A stretch of DNA of 64,000 bases. Origin: Oceanicola sp. 502str15. Its GTDB lineage: Bacteria > Pseudomonadota > Alphaproteobacteria > Rhodobacterales > Rhodobacteraceae. Shown in pieces: positions 25,957 through 37,097 of this stretch. The stretch lies in NCBI RefSeq assembly GCF_024105635.1, contig NZ_WYDQ01000001.1, positions 1,240,001-1,304,000 of the forward strand. Reading direction: 5' to 3'. Position 1 is the first letter of the stretch. Each line of letters opens with the position of its first letter. The position numbers were made by a program, and so were the translations under genes. The notes under the pieces are model-generated. The model was not told the DNA's origin and searched no databases. It saw only the letters and a program-made list of their open reading frames with translations.

Positions 25957-27357
25957 ATGACAGAGCAAACCACCCTCCTCTCCCCCGGCACCCGCGGCCC
26001 GGTCCTGGCGATCTCGGCCGGCATCGGGATGCATGCCTTCAACGATCTCGCCATCACCGCCTCGATCCCGGTGGCGATGGACTCCTTCGGCGCCCTGCCG
26101 ATGCTGCCGCTGGTCTATGCGCTCTTCTTCATCGGCGTGGTGGCGGGCGGGGTGACCTCCGCCGAGATCCGCGCGCGCCTCGGGGCCCGGGCCACGGCGC
26201 TCGGGGCGGCCACCTGCTTTCTGACCGGCACGCTGCTGACGGCCACGGCCCAGAGCGGACTGGCCTTCGCGCTCGGGCGGGCGCTTCAGGGCCTGTCCGA
26301 CGGGGTGATCGCCGCGCTCTGCTATGCGCTGATCCCCCAGCTCTTTGCCGCCACCATCGTGGCGCGGGTCTTCGCGGTGGAGGCCACGGTCTGGGCCATC
26401 GCCGCCGCGCTCGGCCCGCTCGCGGGGGGCTATGCCACCGAACATGCAGGCTGGCCCTTCGCCATGCTGACCGGGCTGCCGCTGGCGGCGATCTTCCTCG
26501 TCACCGCCGCGCTCATCCTGCCGCCGCGCGGGGCCGACAGCTTCGTCATCAAGCGGCGCACGCCGCTGCGCCCGGTGATGCTCTGCCTCGCCGGGGCCGG
26601 GGTGCTCGCCCTGCCCTCCGCCCTGCCCGGCACGCCGCTCGCCGTGCTCGGCCTGCCCGCGGGCCTCGCCCTCATCGCCCTCGCGCTCTGGGTCGACCGC
26701 GCCCGCGCCGCCGGGCCAAGGTTCTTTCCCTCCCAGGCCTTCACCCTCTCGCCGATGGGCGCGGGCACATGGCTGATCTTCCTGATGCCGGTGGCCCAGA
26801 GCGTGTCGTCGATCTTCACCGCGCTCTGCACCCGGGCCATCTTCGGCCTCTCGCCCATCCTGACCGGCTGGGTGGTGGTGACGATGGCGCTCAACTGGAG
26901 CCTCTGGGCCATGGTCGCAGGCCGCCTGCCCGAAACCCGCCGCCGCGCCGCGCTGCGCTTTGCCCCGGCGCTGCAAGTGGCGGGCGCGGCCTGCGTCGGC
27001 ACGGGTTTTGCCAGCGCCACACTTCCGCTGGTGCTGCTCGGCCAGTCGCTCTCGGGCGCCGCCTTCGGCCTGTCCTGGGGGCCCGCAAACCAGCTCATCA
27101 TGGAGGCCGCCCCCGAGGCCGAGCGCCCGCGCACCGCCTCCTTCATGCCCACGGTGCAGACCATGGGCTTTGCCACCGGCGCCGGGCTGTTCGGCTGGAT
27201 CGCGGCGCTCACCGGCCTGCTGCCCGCGCTCGAGGCAGGCCGCGCCGCCGCGCCGCTTATCGCGCTCTGGGGCGTGGCAATGCTCGCCGCCGCCCTCGCG
27301 CTGCTGGCCGCGCGCCGCCTCTACCGGCAAGACACTCCGCAGCCCGCCGCCGCCTGA
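25957..27357 (+). CDS. MFS transporter
   Basis: 466 aa, about 14 predicted membrane segments, inner membrane. The N-terminal half has GVVAGGVTSAEIRARLGARA, which fits the MFS loop 2-3 motif in position but is degenerate. GRALQGLSDGVIAALCYALI (about 112) matches the antiporter-type region. It resembles the drug-export (DHA2) group. I chose the ATG at 25957; there is no SD sequence before it, so the message may be leaderless. The SoxR-like palindrome just upstream suggests induction by redox-active compounds. Substrate not known. Confidence 0.8.
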   Translation: MTEQTTLLSPGTRGPVLAISAGIGMHAFNDLAITASIPVAMDSFGALPMLPLVYALFFIGVVAGGVTSAEIRARLGARATALGAATCFLTGTLLTATAQSGLAFALGRALQGLSDGVIAALCYALIPQLFAATIVARVFAVEATVWAIAAALGPLAGGYATEHAGWPFAMLTGLPLAAIFLVTAALILPPRGADSFVIKRRTPLRPVMLCLAGAGVLALPSALPGTPLAVLGLPAGLALIALALWVDRARAAGPRFFPSQAFTLSPMGAGTWLIFLMPVAQSVSSIFTALCTRAIFGLSPILTGWVVVTMALNWSLWAMVAGRLPETRRRAALRFAPALQVAGAACVGTGFASATLPLVLLGQSLSGAAFGLSWGPANQLIMEAAPEAERPRTASFMPTVQTMGFATGAGLFGWIAALTGLLPALEAGRAAAPLIALWGVAMLAAALALLAARRLYRQDTPQPAAA

Positions 27358-27376
27358 GGCCGCCCCTGCCCGGCGG

Positions 27377-28222
27377 CTAGAGCGCGCCCTGTGCGGCCAG
27401 CTTGGCCCGCCGCGCAAGGGTCATCACATCGGGGCCATCACAGCGCGGGATCACCCGGTAAAGCCCCTCCACCGCGTTCTCCACCGCAAAGGCCATCAGC
27501 CCCACCGCCGTCACCCCCAGCAGGATCCAGCCATAGGGCGCGGCGCGGATCTTCCCCAGCGCCTCGCCCACGCCGCCCGCCGCCTGCGCATCGGCGGTGA
27601 CGGCGGCATAGCAGATCAGAACCCCGATCACGCCAATCACCACGCCCTGCGCGATGCAGCCGAACTTCAGCACCGGGTCGAGCCTCTGCGTGGTCGAGGT
27701 GACCCGGATGTGCGCCTTGTATTTCTCCGAAATCCCCTTGTAAGCGTAGTAGATCCCGGCCCCGATCGTCCCCAGCCCGACAAGGCCCACCAGCCAGGGG
27801 CCAAAGGGCATCGCCATCAGCTTCGCCGTCATGGTCTGGGTGCCGCCGCTTCCCCCATCGGCCCCGCGCAGCGCAACCCCGGCCACCGCAACGCCAATCG
27901 CGCCGTGGATCACGCCCGTCACCACCAGCCCGGCACGCGCGACCACGCCCTTGGCCCCGTGGCCATAGGCCTCAAGGTCCAGCGCCGCATCCACCAACCG
28001 CCAGACGAGGTAGGCGATCAGCCCCGCCGCGATCAGCCAGAGCAGCGGCGTGCCCCACCAATGGGCCTGAAGCTCGGCCAGGGCATCGGTCGTGCCCTCC
28101 GCCTCGCCGCCCCGGATGGCGGCGACCAGCGCAAGCCCTCCGACCACGGCATAGACGACGGCGCGCGACAGGTAGCCCGCCCGCATCACCGGCACGACCC
28201 AATCGGGGGCATAATCTGACAT
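27377..28222 (-). CDS. DUF1206 family membrane protein
   Basis: 281 aa with about six transmembrane helices arranged as three similar pairs (RAGYLSRAVVYAVVGGLAL at about 14, RAGLVVTGVIHGAIGVAVAG at about 105, KFGCIAQGVVIGVIGVLICY at about 190). This internal threefold repeat is the hallmark of DUF1206. RBS AGGAGGAC precedes the ATG at 28222. It lies between the MFS gene (convergent) and the TRAP operon terminator. Function of the family is unknown. Confidence 0.85.
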   Translation of the reverse strand: MSDYAPDWVVPVMRAGYLSRAVVYAVVGGLALVAAIRGGEAEGTTDALAELQAHWWGTPLLWLIAAGLIAYLVWRLVDAALDLEAYGHGAKGVVARAGLVVTGVIHGAIGVAVAGVALRGADGGSGGTQTMTAKLMAMPFGPWLVGLVGLGTIGAGIYYAYKGISEKYKAHIRVTSTTQRLDPVLKFGCIAQGVVIGVIGVLICYAAVTADAQAAGGVGEALGKIRAAPYGWILLGVTAVGLMAFAVENAVEGLYRVIPRCDGPDVMTLARRAKLAAQGAL

Positions 28223-28285
28223 CCGGAAGTCCTCCTGTTCTAGGAGGACGCGCCCCGCGCCCCTTGGTTCCCCGCCCGGCGCAAA

Positions 28286-28317
28286 TGAAAAAGGGGCCAC
28301 CCGCGCGGGCAGCCCCT
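28286..28317 (-). terminator. Terminator of the dctPQM operon
   Basis: On the minus strand GGGGCTGCCCGC / GCGGGTGGCCCC forms a long stem with T5 after it. It lies about 20 nt after the dctM stop. Confidence 0.8.
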
Positions 28318-28337
28318 CATTTCTCGTCTCGATGGCC

Positions 28338-29783
28338 CTACTGGCGCGCTTCGCAATAGGCGCGCTCGAGGCTGTCGGAGGGCATCGGGTCACATCTGAT
28401 CTGCGGCCCGAGCGACGAGCTGTTGGGCAGCGCCGTCGAGATCGCCGGGATGTAGGTCACCATGATCAGGAAGATGAAGAGCACGCCGAGGAAGGGCGCG
28501 GCCGCCTTCACCACCCGCATCATCGGCATCCCCGCCACGCCCGAGGTGACGAAGAGGTTCAGCCCCACCGGCGGCGTGATCATCCCGATTTCCATGTTCA
28601 CCACCATGATGATGCCAAGGTGGATCGGGTCGATCCCCAGCTCCAGCGCGATCGGAAACACCAGCGGCGCCACGATCACGATCAGGCCCGAGGGCTCCAT
28701 GAACTGCCCGCCGATCAGCAGGATGATGTTCACGATCACGAGGAACATGATCGGCCCGAAGCCCGCACTCAGCATCGCCCCCGCAATCTGCTGCGGAATC
28801 TGCTCGTCGGTCAGCACGTGCTTCAGGATCAGCGCGTTGGCGATGATGAACATCAGCGTGATCGTCAGCTTGCCCGCGTCGAACAGCGTTGCCCGGGTGT
28901 CGCGGTGCCAGAAGGCCGTCGCCAGCGCCCAGGGCTTCTTCAGCAGGCTCGACTTGGCCACCCCCTCGCGCTCCGCCAGCGGCCCCATGTCGCGATAGAC
29001 CCAGACCGCCACGATGAAGGCATAGACAGAGGCCACGGCGGCCGCTTCCGTCGGGGTGAAGATCGCCGGGGTGATGCCCGGAATGCCATAGATCCCGACC
29101 ATGATGATGACGATCAGCATCAGGCCCCAGAAGGCCTCGCCGAAGCTGCGGGCAATCTCGCCCCAGCCCCGCCACTGCCCGGCGGGCATCCCCTTCAGCA
29201 CGGCCATGATGTAGATCGTGACCATCAGCATCGTGCCCGCCAGCAGCCCCGGGATCACCCCGGCCAGAAACATCCGGCCGACCGACACATCGGTGGCGGA
29301 GGCATAGACCACCATCACGATCGACGGCGGGATCAGAATGCCCAGCGTGCCGGCGTTGCAGATAACGCCGGCGGCGAATTCCTTGGTGTAGCCGGCCTGC
29401 TTCATCGCGGCGATCACGATCGTGCCGATGGCGACAACCGTCGCGGGCGACGAGCCCGAGAGGGCGGCAAAGAGCATGCAGGCAAAGACCCCCGCGATGG
29501 CGAGCCCGCCCCGCAGATGGCCCACGCAGGCAATCGAGAACCGGATGATCCGCTTGGCCACCCCGCCCGTGCTCATGAAGCTGGAGGCAAGGATGAAGAA
29601 GGGGATCGCCAGCAGCGTGTAATGCCCCGCCATCGCCTGATAGAGGCTCTGGGCCACGCTCGCCAGCGAGGTGTCGGAGTGGATGAGCAGAAAGACCATC
29701 GAGCTGAGGCCGAGCGACACCGCGATCGGCACGCCGATCATCAGCAGCCCGATGACCATGACGAAGAGAAAGACCACGTCCAT
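28338..29783 (-). CDS. dctM: TRAP transporter large permease DctM
   Basis: 481 aa, about 12-14 membrane helices, inner membrane. It is the ion-coupled translocating subunit of a tripartite carboxylate transporter. Typical DctM blocks are present: SSFMSTGGVAKRIIRF near residue 65, the Gly-rich FAALSGSSPATVVAIGT (about 105) and GILIPPSIVMVVYA (about 148). Its ATG overlaps the dctQ stop by 1 nt (TAATG), so the two are translationally coupled. A terminator follows at 28286-28317. Confidence 0.92.
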   Translation of the reverse strand: MDVVFLFVMVIGLLMIGVPIAVSLGLSSMVFLLIHSDTSLASVAQSLYQAMAGHYTLLAIPFFILASSFMSTGGVAKRIIRFSIACVGHLRGGLAIAGVFACMLFAALSGSSPATVVAIGTIVIAAMKQAGYTKEFAAGVICNAGTLGILIPPSIVMVVYASATDVSVGRMFLAGVIPGLLAGTMLMVTIYIMAVLKGMPAGQWRGWGEIARSFGEAFWGLMLIVIIMVGIYGIPGITPAIFTPTEAAAVASVYAFIVAVWVYRDMGPLAEREGVAKSSLLKKPWALATAFWHRDTRATLFDAGKLTITLMFIIANALILKHVLTDEQIPQQIAGAMLSAGFGPIMFLVIVNIILLIGGQFMEPSGLIVIVAPLVFPIALELGIDPIHLGIIMVVNMEIGMITPPVGLNLFVTSGVAGMPMMRVVKAAAPFLGVLFIFLIMVTYIPAISTALPNSSSLGPQIRCDPMPSDSLERAYCEARQ

Positions 29784-30493
29784 TATTTCTGCTCCTCGCC
29801 ATGGGTGGCGGCCACGGCGGCCACCTCTTCTTCGGCCTCATGGCTCACGATCAGGCTGTCCTGCTTGCCCTGCACGATCCGCACCGTCGCCTGCACCATC
29901 CGGTAGAGCATCATCGCCACCGCCACCGGCAGCATGGCATAGGGGATGAAGCGCGGCAGCTTCTCCCAATGCTCCCACTGATCCTCCGGAAAGCCCTTGT
30001 TCAGCGTGATCGCCTCCAGCCAGCGCAGCCATTCGAGCATCGGCACCTGGTCGGTCATGTAGAAACTGTTGTTGCGCGCCCCGGTATCAAAGCCCGTCGG
30101 CAGCACCCGCCCCTCGGTGGGTGGCAGCCCGGCGAAGGGGGCAAAGTAGTCCCACGCGCCCTTCATCAGCAGCAGCCCGTAGATCAGGCAGGCCGCCGCC
30201 GAGAGCAGCGCCATGATCCGCTGGCCCCGCCGCGGGAGCATGTTGGTCAGCGCGTCCACCCCGAGATGGGCGGTGATCTTGAAGGCAAAGGCGATCCCGA
30301 AGAGCACCAGCCACGCAAACAGGATCAGCACCACCTCCTGGCCCCAGATGAGCGAGGAGTTGAACACGTAGCGCAGCACCACATTTGCAAAGGTGACCAG
30401 GGTCATAAGCCCCAGCAGCAATGCGATGAAGCCTTCTTCGAATGAGTTGATAATGCGGCCCAGCTTCGAGCCTTCTCCGGCATAGGATGACAT
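29783..30493 (-). CDS. dctQ: TRAP transporter small permease DctQ
   Basis: 236 aa, four transmembrane helices (for example ALLLGLMTLVTFANVVLRYV near residue 25). It joins DctM in the membrane and docks DctP. It is longer than the usual 160-200 aa because of a loop between helices 3 and 4 and a charged C-terminal tail. The start at 30493 follows GGGGAGG; a longer frame upstream is not family-like. It lies 103 nt after dctP on the same strand. Confidence 0.88.
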   Translation of the reverse strand: MSSYAGEGSKLGRIINSFEEGFIALLLGLMTLVTFANVVLRYVFNSSLIWGQEVVLILFAWLVLFGIAFAFKITAHLGVDALTNMLPRRGQRIMALLSAAACLIYGLLLMKGAWDYFAPFAGLPPTEGRVLPTGFDTGARNNSFYMTDQVPMLEWLRWLEAITLNKGFPEDQWEHWEKLPRFIPYAMLPVAVAMMLYRMVQATVRIVQGKQDSLIVSHEAEEEVAAVAATHGEEQK

Positions 30494-30596
30494 GTCCCAG
30501 CCTCCCCCGATGTCCCCAGAACAAGCGCCGCAATCCCTTGCAGCACGGCCCCGCGCAGAGAGCGCGAGGCCGAAATCTTCAGGTTGAACCCGCGCC

Positions 30597-31598
30597 TCAG
30601 AAGGAGGCGTTGATCTCCTGCGCGGCAGCGATGTTGTCGGCGCCAACGTCGCCTTCAAACTGCTCCCACACCGGCTTCATCGCATCGACCCAGGCCTGAC
30701 GCTGCTCGGCGTCCAGCTCGCGGATCTCGCCCCCGGCGTCGAGCACGGCCTGACGGGCCTCAAGGTCAACCTCGCCCACGGCGGCGTTCCGCTCGGCGGT
30801 CACTTCGGCCATGATGGTCAGAAGCTGGTCGCGCACGTCGGCATCGAGGCTGTCGAGCCAGTCGACCGAGGCCACCACGAGGTAGTCGAGCACGCCGTGG
30901 TTGGTTTCGGTGGTGCCGTCCTGAACCTCAAAGAACTTCTGGCCATAGATGTTCGACCAGGTGTTCTCCTGCCCGTCCACAACGCCCTGCTGCAGCGCAC
31001 CGTAGACTTCCGAGAAGGCCATCGGCTGCGGGCTGGCGTTCAGCGCTTCCATCTGGGCAACCAGCACGTCGGAGGGCTGCACGCGGAACTTGAGGCCGGC
31101 GGCATCCTCGGGCTTCAGCAGCGGCTTGTTGGCCGAGAACTGCTTCATGCCGTTGTGCCAGAACTCGAGGCCCTGAAGGCCACGACGCTGCATCGAGTCC
31201 TTCATCGCCTGGCCGGTTTCGGAGCTTTGGAAGGCGTCAACCGCGTCGATGTTCTTGAACATGAACGGCAGGTCGAAGATGCGGAACTGCTTGGTGAAGG
31301 TCTCGAACTTCGAGAGCGAGGGCGCGGCAAGCTGCACGTCGCCCTGCAGCATGGCTTCCAGAACCTGGTCGTCGTTGTAGAGCGTGGAATTCGGGTAAAC
31401 CTCGACGCAGGCCTTGCCGTTCATTTCCTCGTTCACCCGCTCCATGAGCAGGCTGGCAGCAATGCCCTTGGGGTGACGGTCGGTGTTGGTCACGTGGCTG
31501 AACTTGATGACGATCTCGCCATCGTCACAGGCCGCAAAACCGGCACCGGCAGACATGACCAGCGCCACGGCTGTGGCGGAAAGGGTCGCAAATTTCAT
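30597..31598 (-). CDS. dctP: TRAP transporter substrate-binding protein DctP
   Basis: 333 aa periplasmic receptor. A signal peptide covers residues 1-22 (cleavage after AGAGFA). The DctP core shows KFSHVTNTDRHPKG (about 32), the conserved Arg region LKFRVQPSDV (about 169), and GVVDGQENTWSN (about 210). It binds C4-dicarboxylates or another organic acid. The RBS GGGAGGA precedes the ATG. A palindrome at 31805-31824 upstream may bind a DctD-type activator, though no dctBD genes are in the window. Confidence 0.9.
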   Translation of the reverse strand: MKFATLSATAVALVMSAGAGFAACDDGEIVIKFSHVTNTDRHPKGIAASLLMERVNEEMNGKACVEVYPNSTLYNDDQVLEAMLQGDVQLAAPSLSKFETFTKQFRIFDLPFMFKNIDAVDAFQSSETGQAMKDSMQRRGLQGLEFWHNGMKQFSANKPLLKPEDAAGLKFRVQPSDVLVAQMEALNASPQPMAFSEVYGALQQGVVDGQENTWSNIYGQKFFEVQDGTTETNHGVLDYLVVASVDWLDSLDADVRDQLLTIMAEVTAERNAAVGEVDLEARQAVLDAGGEIRELDAEQRQAWVDAMKPVWEQFEGDVGADNIAAAQEINASF

Positions 31599-31804
31599 GT
31601 GGATGTCCTCCCAGACATGTTGGTTCGCAGGGCGCCTCCCAGCGCCTCAGCGGACAGAACCCTATGCCCCGGCAAGCTGCAAGTGAATTGGCAAAGCGCC
31701 CCTCCGCCGGGGGTCAACCCCTTGATATCAGGCGATTTCCCTGCACACGGCAGGCATGGCCGCCCCCCGACCCGTCCCCTTTCCCACACACATGCACCAC
31801 GGGA

Positions 31805-31824
31805 CTGTGCGGTTTTCCGCACAG
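31805..31824. promoter_or_regulatory. Palindrome upstream of dctPQM (DctD-site-like)
   Basis: CTGTGCGG-TTTT-CCGCACAG is a perfect 8-bp inverted repeat 207 nt upstream of the dctP start. TGTGCGG-N4-CCGCACA resembles the sites described for DctD-type activators of dicarboxylate transport. I could not find a convincing sigma-54 promoter (GG-N10-GC) between it and dctP. The rest of the 31599-31969 gap shows no gene. Confidence 0.45.
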
Positions 31825-31969
31825 CTCTCAGGACGTTTTCTGCTCAGATGAGTCCGTTTGCGCCGGTTCAGGCCCCGGCCCGCCTTCAGGTTCGGGCCTT
31901 CCGCACGGCCCGGTCACGCCGTTCCGGCCCCGAAATGCCGCCCTGCAAAACCGCGCCCACGCGCCGCTC

Positions 31970-32680
31970 TCAGTCGACCCGCGCCGCCGCCACGATCGCG
32001 CCCGGCCCGGCCTTCTGCACGATCACCACCGCCGGCGCCTCGCCGGGGGCTTCCACCCGCATGTCCAGCGCCGCGCTGCCATCCCATTCGGCCAGAACCT
32101 GCCAGTCGCGCACGATATTGGCATAGCTCATCGTCAGCCCGGCATTCTCGCCGCGCTTGATCGCCACCGACTCCTCGGGAAGATAGCGCACCAGCTGCAC
32201 CAGCAACGCGCCCTGTGCGGGCTGCGGCGGGGTGCCTTCGATCTCGACCATGGAGCCGTCGCGATGGGCGGTGAGCGTCATCACCGCGGGCCGCGCCTTG
32301 TGGGTGCCCAGCAGGTCCAGCACGTCCATCGGCCGTGCCCCCACCACGTGATCGACCCCGCCAATCACCATCTGCGGCGTATAGATCGTGCGGGCCCCGG
32401 CTTCGCGCGCATAGGCCTTCTGCCGCTTGGTGTGCTCGGGCTTGGCAAAGGCATCCTTCCAGCCGATGTAGTCCCAGTAGTCCACATGCAGCGCCAGCGC
32501 GATCACGCCCGGTTTCTTTGCAAGTTTGGCCAAAATTTCATCAGCGGGCGGGCAGCTCGAACAGCCCTGGCTGGTGTAGAGTTCCACCACCACGGGGCCT
32601 TCCGCTGCCGCGGGGGCAACCGTCGCTGCGCAAACCGCCATGGCCCCGAAGAGCTTTTTCATGCCTGATTTCAAGGCCAT
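31970..32680 (-). CDS. DUF1223 family secreted thioredoxin-like protein
   Basis: 236 aa. The N-terminal signal peptide runs through about residue 26 ([13 protein letters not shown]). The DUF1223 signature [15 protein letters not shown] (about 33) contains CSSC, a redox-type Cys pair. The rest is a thioredoxin-like fold followed by a beta-rich domain. RBS CAGG is 6-7 nt before the ATG at 32680; an ATG at 32662 is the alternative. It is divergent from acnA. Function of DUF1223 is not established. Confidence 0.85.
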   Translation of the reverse strand: MALKSGMKKLFGAMAVCAATVAPAAAEGPVVVELYTSQGCSSCPPADEILAKLAKKPGVIALALHVDYWDYIGWKDAFAKPEHTKRQKAYAREAGARTIYTPQMVIGGVDHVVGARPMDVLDLLGTHKARPAVMTLTAHRDGSMVEIEGTPPQPAQGALLVQLVRYLPEESVAIKRGENAGLTMSYANIVRDWQVLAEWDGSAALDMRVEAPGEAPAVVIVQKAGPGAIVAAARVD

Positions 32681-32780
32681 ATTAACCTGCCAATGTCATC
32701 CCTTGTATCCGGTTTAGCCCCATCCGCAGGCACATGCCAATCAACGAAACGCGAGAGATGTGACAAATCCCCTGTGCCTC

Positions 32781-32811
32781 TTGCATCTGCATTGTGTGCA
32801 ATGGTATACAA
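32781..32811 (+). promoter_or_regulatory. Putative acnA promoter with inverted repeat
   Basis: TTGCAT (32781-32786), an 18-nt spacer, and TATACA (32805-32810) fit a sigma-70 promoter 95 nt before acnA. Between them CATTG-TGTG-CAATG (32790-32803) is a perfect inverted repeat, a possible operator. GGTATACAA (32803-32811) also occurs before icd at 61774. Confidence 0.5.
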
Positions 32812-32905
32812 AAACCAACCCGGCCCACCCAATCCTCCTTGCGCCCCCGCGCTCTATAGGTCTATGGGAAGCCAAGTGCAGCCACCCAAGCCAAGGGAGC
32901 CCCCC

Positions 32906-35680
<2,775 letters not shown>

Positions 35681-35706
35681 CCGCGGTCACTTTTTGCAAG
35701 AACCAG

Positions 35707-35739
35707 AAAACGCGGGTCCCTCCGGGCCCGCGTTTTTCT
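35707..35739 (+). terminator. Terminator of acnA
   Basis: AAACGCGGG / CCCGCGTTT stem with loop TCCCTCCGGG, followed by TTCTTT. It lies about 27 nt after the acnA stop. Confidence 0.85.
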
Positions 35740-35769
35740 TTCCCGCAGCATCACCGAGATGGGCATGGG

Positions 35770-36063
35770 ATGAAGATCGGCACCCCAGACTTCGACGCCG
35801 AGATCGACCGGATCGAAAGCGCGCTGGCCAAGGCCGGGCCGGACACCGCCCAGCTGACCCTTTCCACCTGCCTCGGCGCCGAAAAGAGCTGCGGCTGGAC
35901 AGGCTGGCTGCTCGAGGCCGCCTTCGACAGCCGGCGCAAAAGCGCCCTCTTCCCGACCACGGGCCGCCCCGTGCCCGCGATCACCTCCCAGACCTGCCCG
36001 AACTGCCACTCGCAGGTGTTCCGCACCGGCGTGACCCGGCGGTTCTCCCTGAACCCAAACTAG
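35770..36063 (+). CDS. Small hypothetical protein with C-terminal Cys pair
   Basis: 97 aa. The N-terminal half is amphipathic (MKIGTPDFDAEIDRIESAL). Four cysteines: one each in STCLGAE and KSCGW, and CPNCHSQ near residue 78, a half zinc-ribbon. No signal peptide or membrane helix. Codon use matches the genome, which supports a real gene, but I do not recognise the family. It begins 30 nt after the acnA terminator, so it needs its own promoter. Confidence 0.55.
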   Translation: MKIGTPDFDAEIDRIESALAKAGPDTAQLTLSTCLGAEKSCGWTGWLLEAAFDSRRKSALFPTTGRPVPAITSQTCPNCHSQVFRTGVTRRFSLNPN

Positions 36064-36084
36064 GCCACCCGCCGTCAAACCCGC

Positions 36085-36106
36085 GTAGGGCGGGACTTGT
36101 CCCGCC
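36085..36106. repeat. Small hairpin repeat GTAGGGCGGGACTTGTCCCGCC, copy 1
   Basis: A 22-bp element with a GGCGGGAC-type stem, identical to the one at 41138-41159. It sits between two small hypothetical genes and has no T-run. Confidence 0.7.
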
Positions 36107-36220
36107 GCCCCGGCGGCCCATCCCGGCGCGCCTCCGCCCGTCTCCACATCACCACCAGCCCAACCTCCCCCTCCCGGCCCCGCGCTGCTATCATCGCCCC
36201 GACACCAGCGAGGAGCAGCC

Positions 36221-36514
36221 ATGAGCGACGAGAAGATCGAGGTCGAAAACGTCAACACGCCGGGCAAGACCACCCGGGTCAACCGCGCCAAGTATGAGGC
36301 CATGCGCAAGGCCCTGCTCGCCGTCCTGCCCGCCGAACCGCCGGGAATGAAGGTGCCCGAAGCCAAGGCCGCCCTCCTCCCCGCCCTGCCCGAAGATCTC
36401 TTCCCGGGCGGCGACACCGCCGGCTGGTGGCTCAAATGCGTGCAACTCGATCTCGAGGCCAAGGGCACCATCGCCCGCGCCCCCAAATCCCCCGTCCGCC
36501 TCTTCAAAAGCTGA
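36221..36514 (+). CDS. Small conserved hypothetical protein, 97 aa (DUF6958-like)
   Basis: Starts MSDEKIEVENVNTPGKTTRV, then helical (YEAMRKALLAVLP). Two tryptophans in GWWLKCVQLDLEAKGTI (about 70) suggest a winged-helix-like fold. The RBS GAGGAGC precedes the ATG. It resembles the DUF6958 group by its NTPGK-RVNRAKYEAM block; this is from memory and not certain. A bidirectional terminator follows at 36529. Confidence 0.6.
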   Translation: MSDEKIEVENVNTPGKTTRVNRAKYEAMRKALLAVLPAEPPGMKVPEAKAALLPALPEDLFPGGDTAGWWLKCVQLDLEAKGTIARAPKSPVRLFKS

Positions 36515-36528
36515 CCCCCGAACAAAAA

Positions 36529-36563
36529 AAGACCCTGGCCACGGGGAGGAATGCCAGGGTCTT
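36529..36563. terminator. Bidirectional terminator
   Basis: AAGACCCTGGC / GCCAGGGTCTT, 11-bp perfect stem, 13-nt loop. On the minus strand it is followed by T7, on the plus strand by CTCTCTT. It ends the small plus-strand gene and is the first good terminator reached after ccmG on the minus strand. Confidence 0.85.
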
Positions 36564-36913
36564 CTCTCTTGTATCGGGCGAGTGAGGCCCGCGGGGACCG
36601 GGCACGGGGGGCGGCCCGGATCTTCTCGATCAAATATATCGACGGTCAAAAAGCCTTGCTTACTTTCAAATCCGCGGCACCACGCTCGGCCCGCACCAAC
36701 ATCCTTGCCCCATCCCCCCGCCCCAAACCACGCCCCGCCCGACGCTTTCACCTGAGATTCACGCCCAATTAACGCAAGGGCACCCCGGCCCCACGTTTCG
36801 TCCGAAGAACCTCACCCCCATCCCCAACCGCAGCCACCGAAGACCACAGCCCCCAGAACGCCCCACCGCCTACATCCCCTCCCCAAGGCCACCGCCAAAG
36901 CGCCCCCCAGCTC

Positions 36914-36940
36914 CATTTTCCTGCCGAAAATACTCAATCC
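36914..36940 (+). repeat. Intergenic repeat, copy D (diverged)
   Basis: CATTTTCCTGCCGAAAATAC, a decayed core without the G-rich tail. With copy E it lies 120 bp apart in a 530-nt gap (36564-37097) that contains no recognisable gene. Both are preceded by CGCCAAAGCGC-type sequence. Confidence 0.55.
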
Positions 36941-37033
36941 TGCCCCCCCCACACGCCTCCGCCAAAGGCCAACAGCCCCCAGGCACCGCGAGACCACCAC
37001 AGCCCAACGCCGCCGCCAAAGCGCGCCCAATCC

Positions 37034-37059
37034 CATTTCCTTGCTGAAAACACCCATCC
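37034..37059 (+). repeat. Intergenic repeat, copy E
   Basis: CATTTCCTTGCTGAAAACAC, the core followed by CCATCC, as in copy F. It lies antisense to the transcript running off ccmG. Confidence 0.6.
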
Positions 37060-37097
37060 CCGCAGGCCACCGCAGGGACCGGCCCGCCGCCTCGCGG

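Noticed and set aside
31599..31804. Sigma-54 promoter for dctP
   Set aside because: The best candidate near 31690 lacks the GG at -24 spaced 10 nt from GC, so I did not list it.
36551..36772. 73-aa plus-strand frame after the bidirectional terminator
   Set aside because: It begins inside the terminator hairpin, has no SD and no recognisable protein character.
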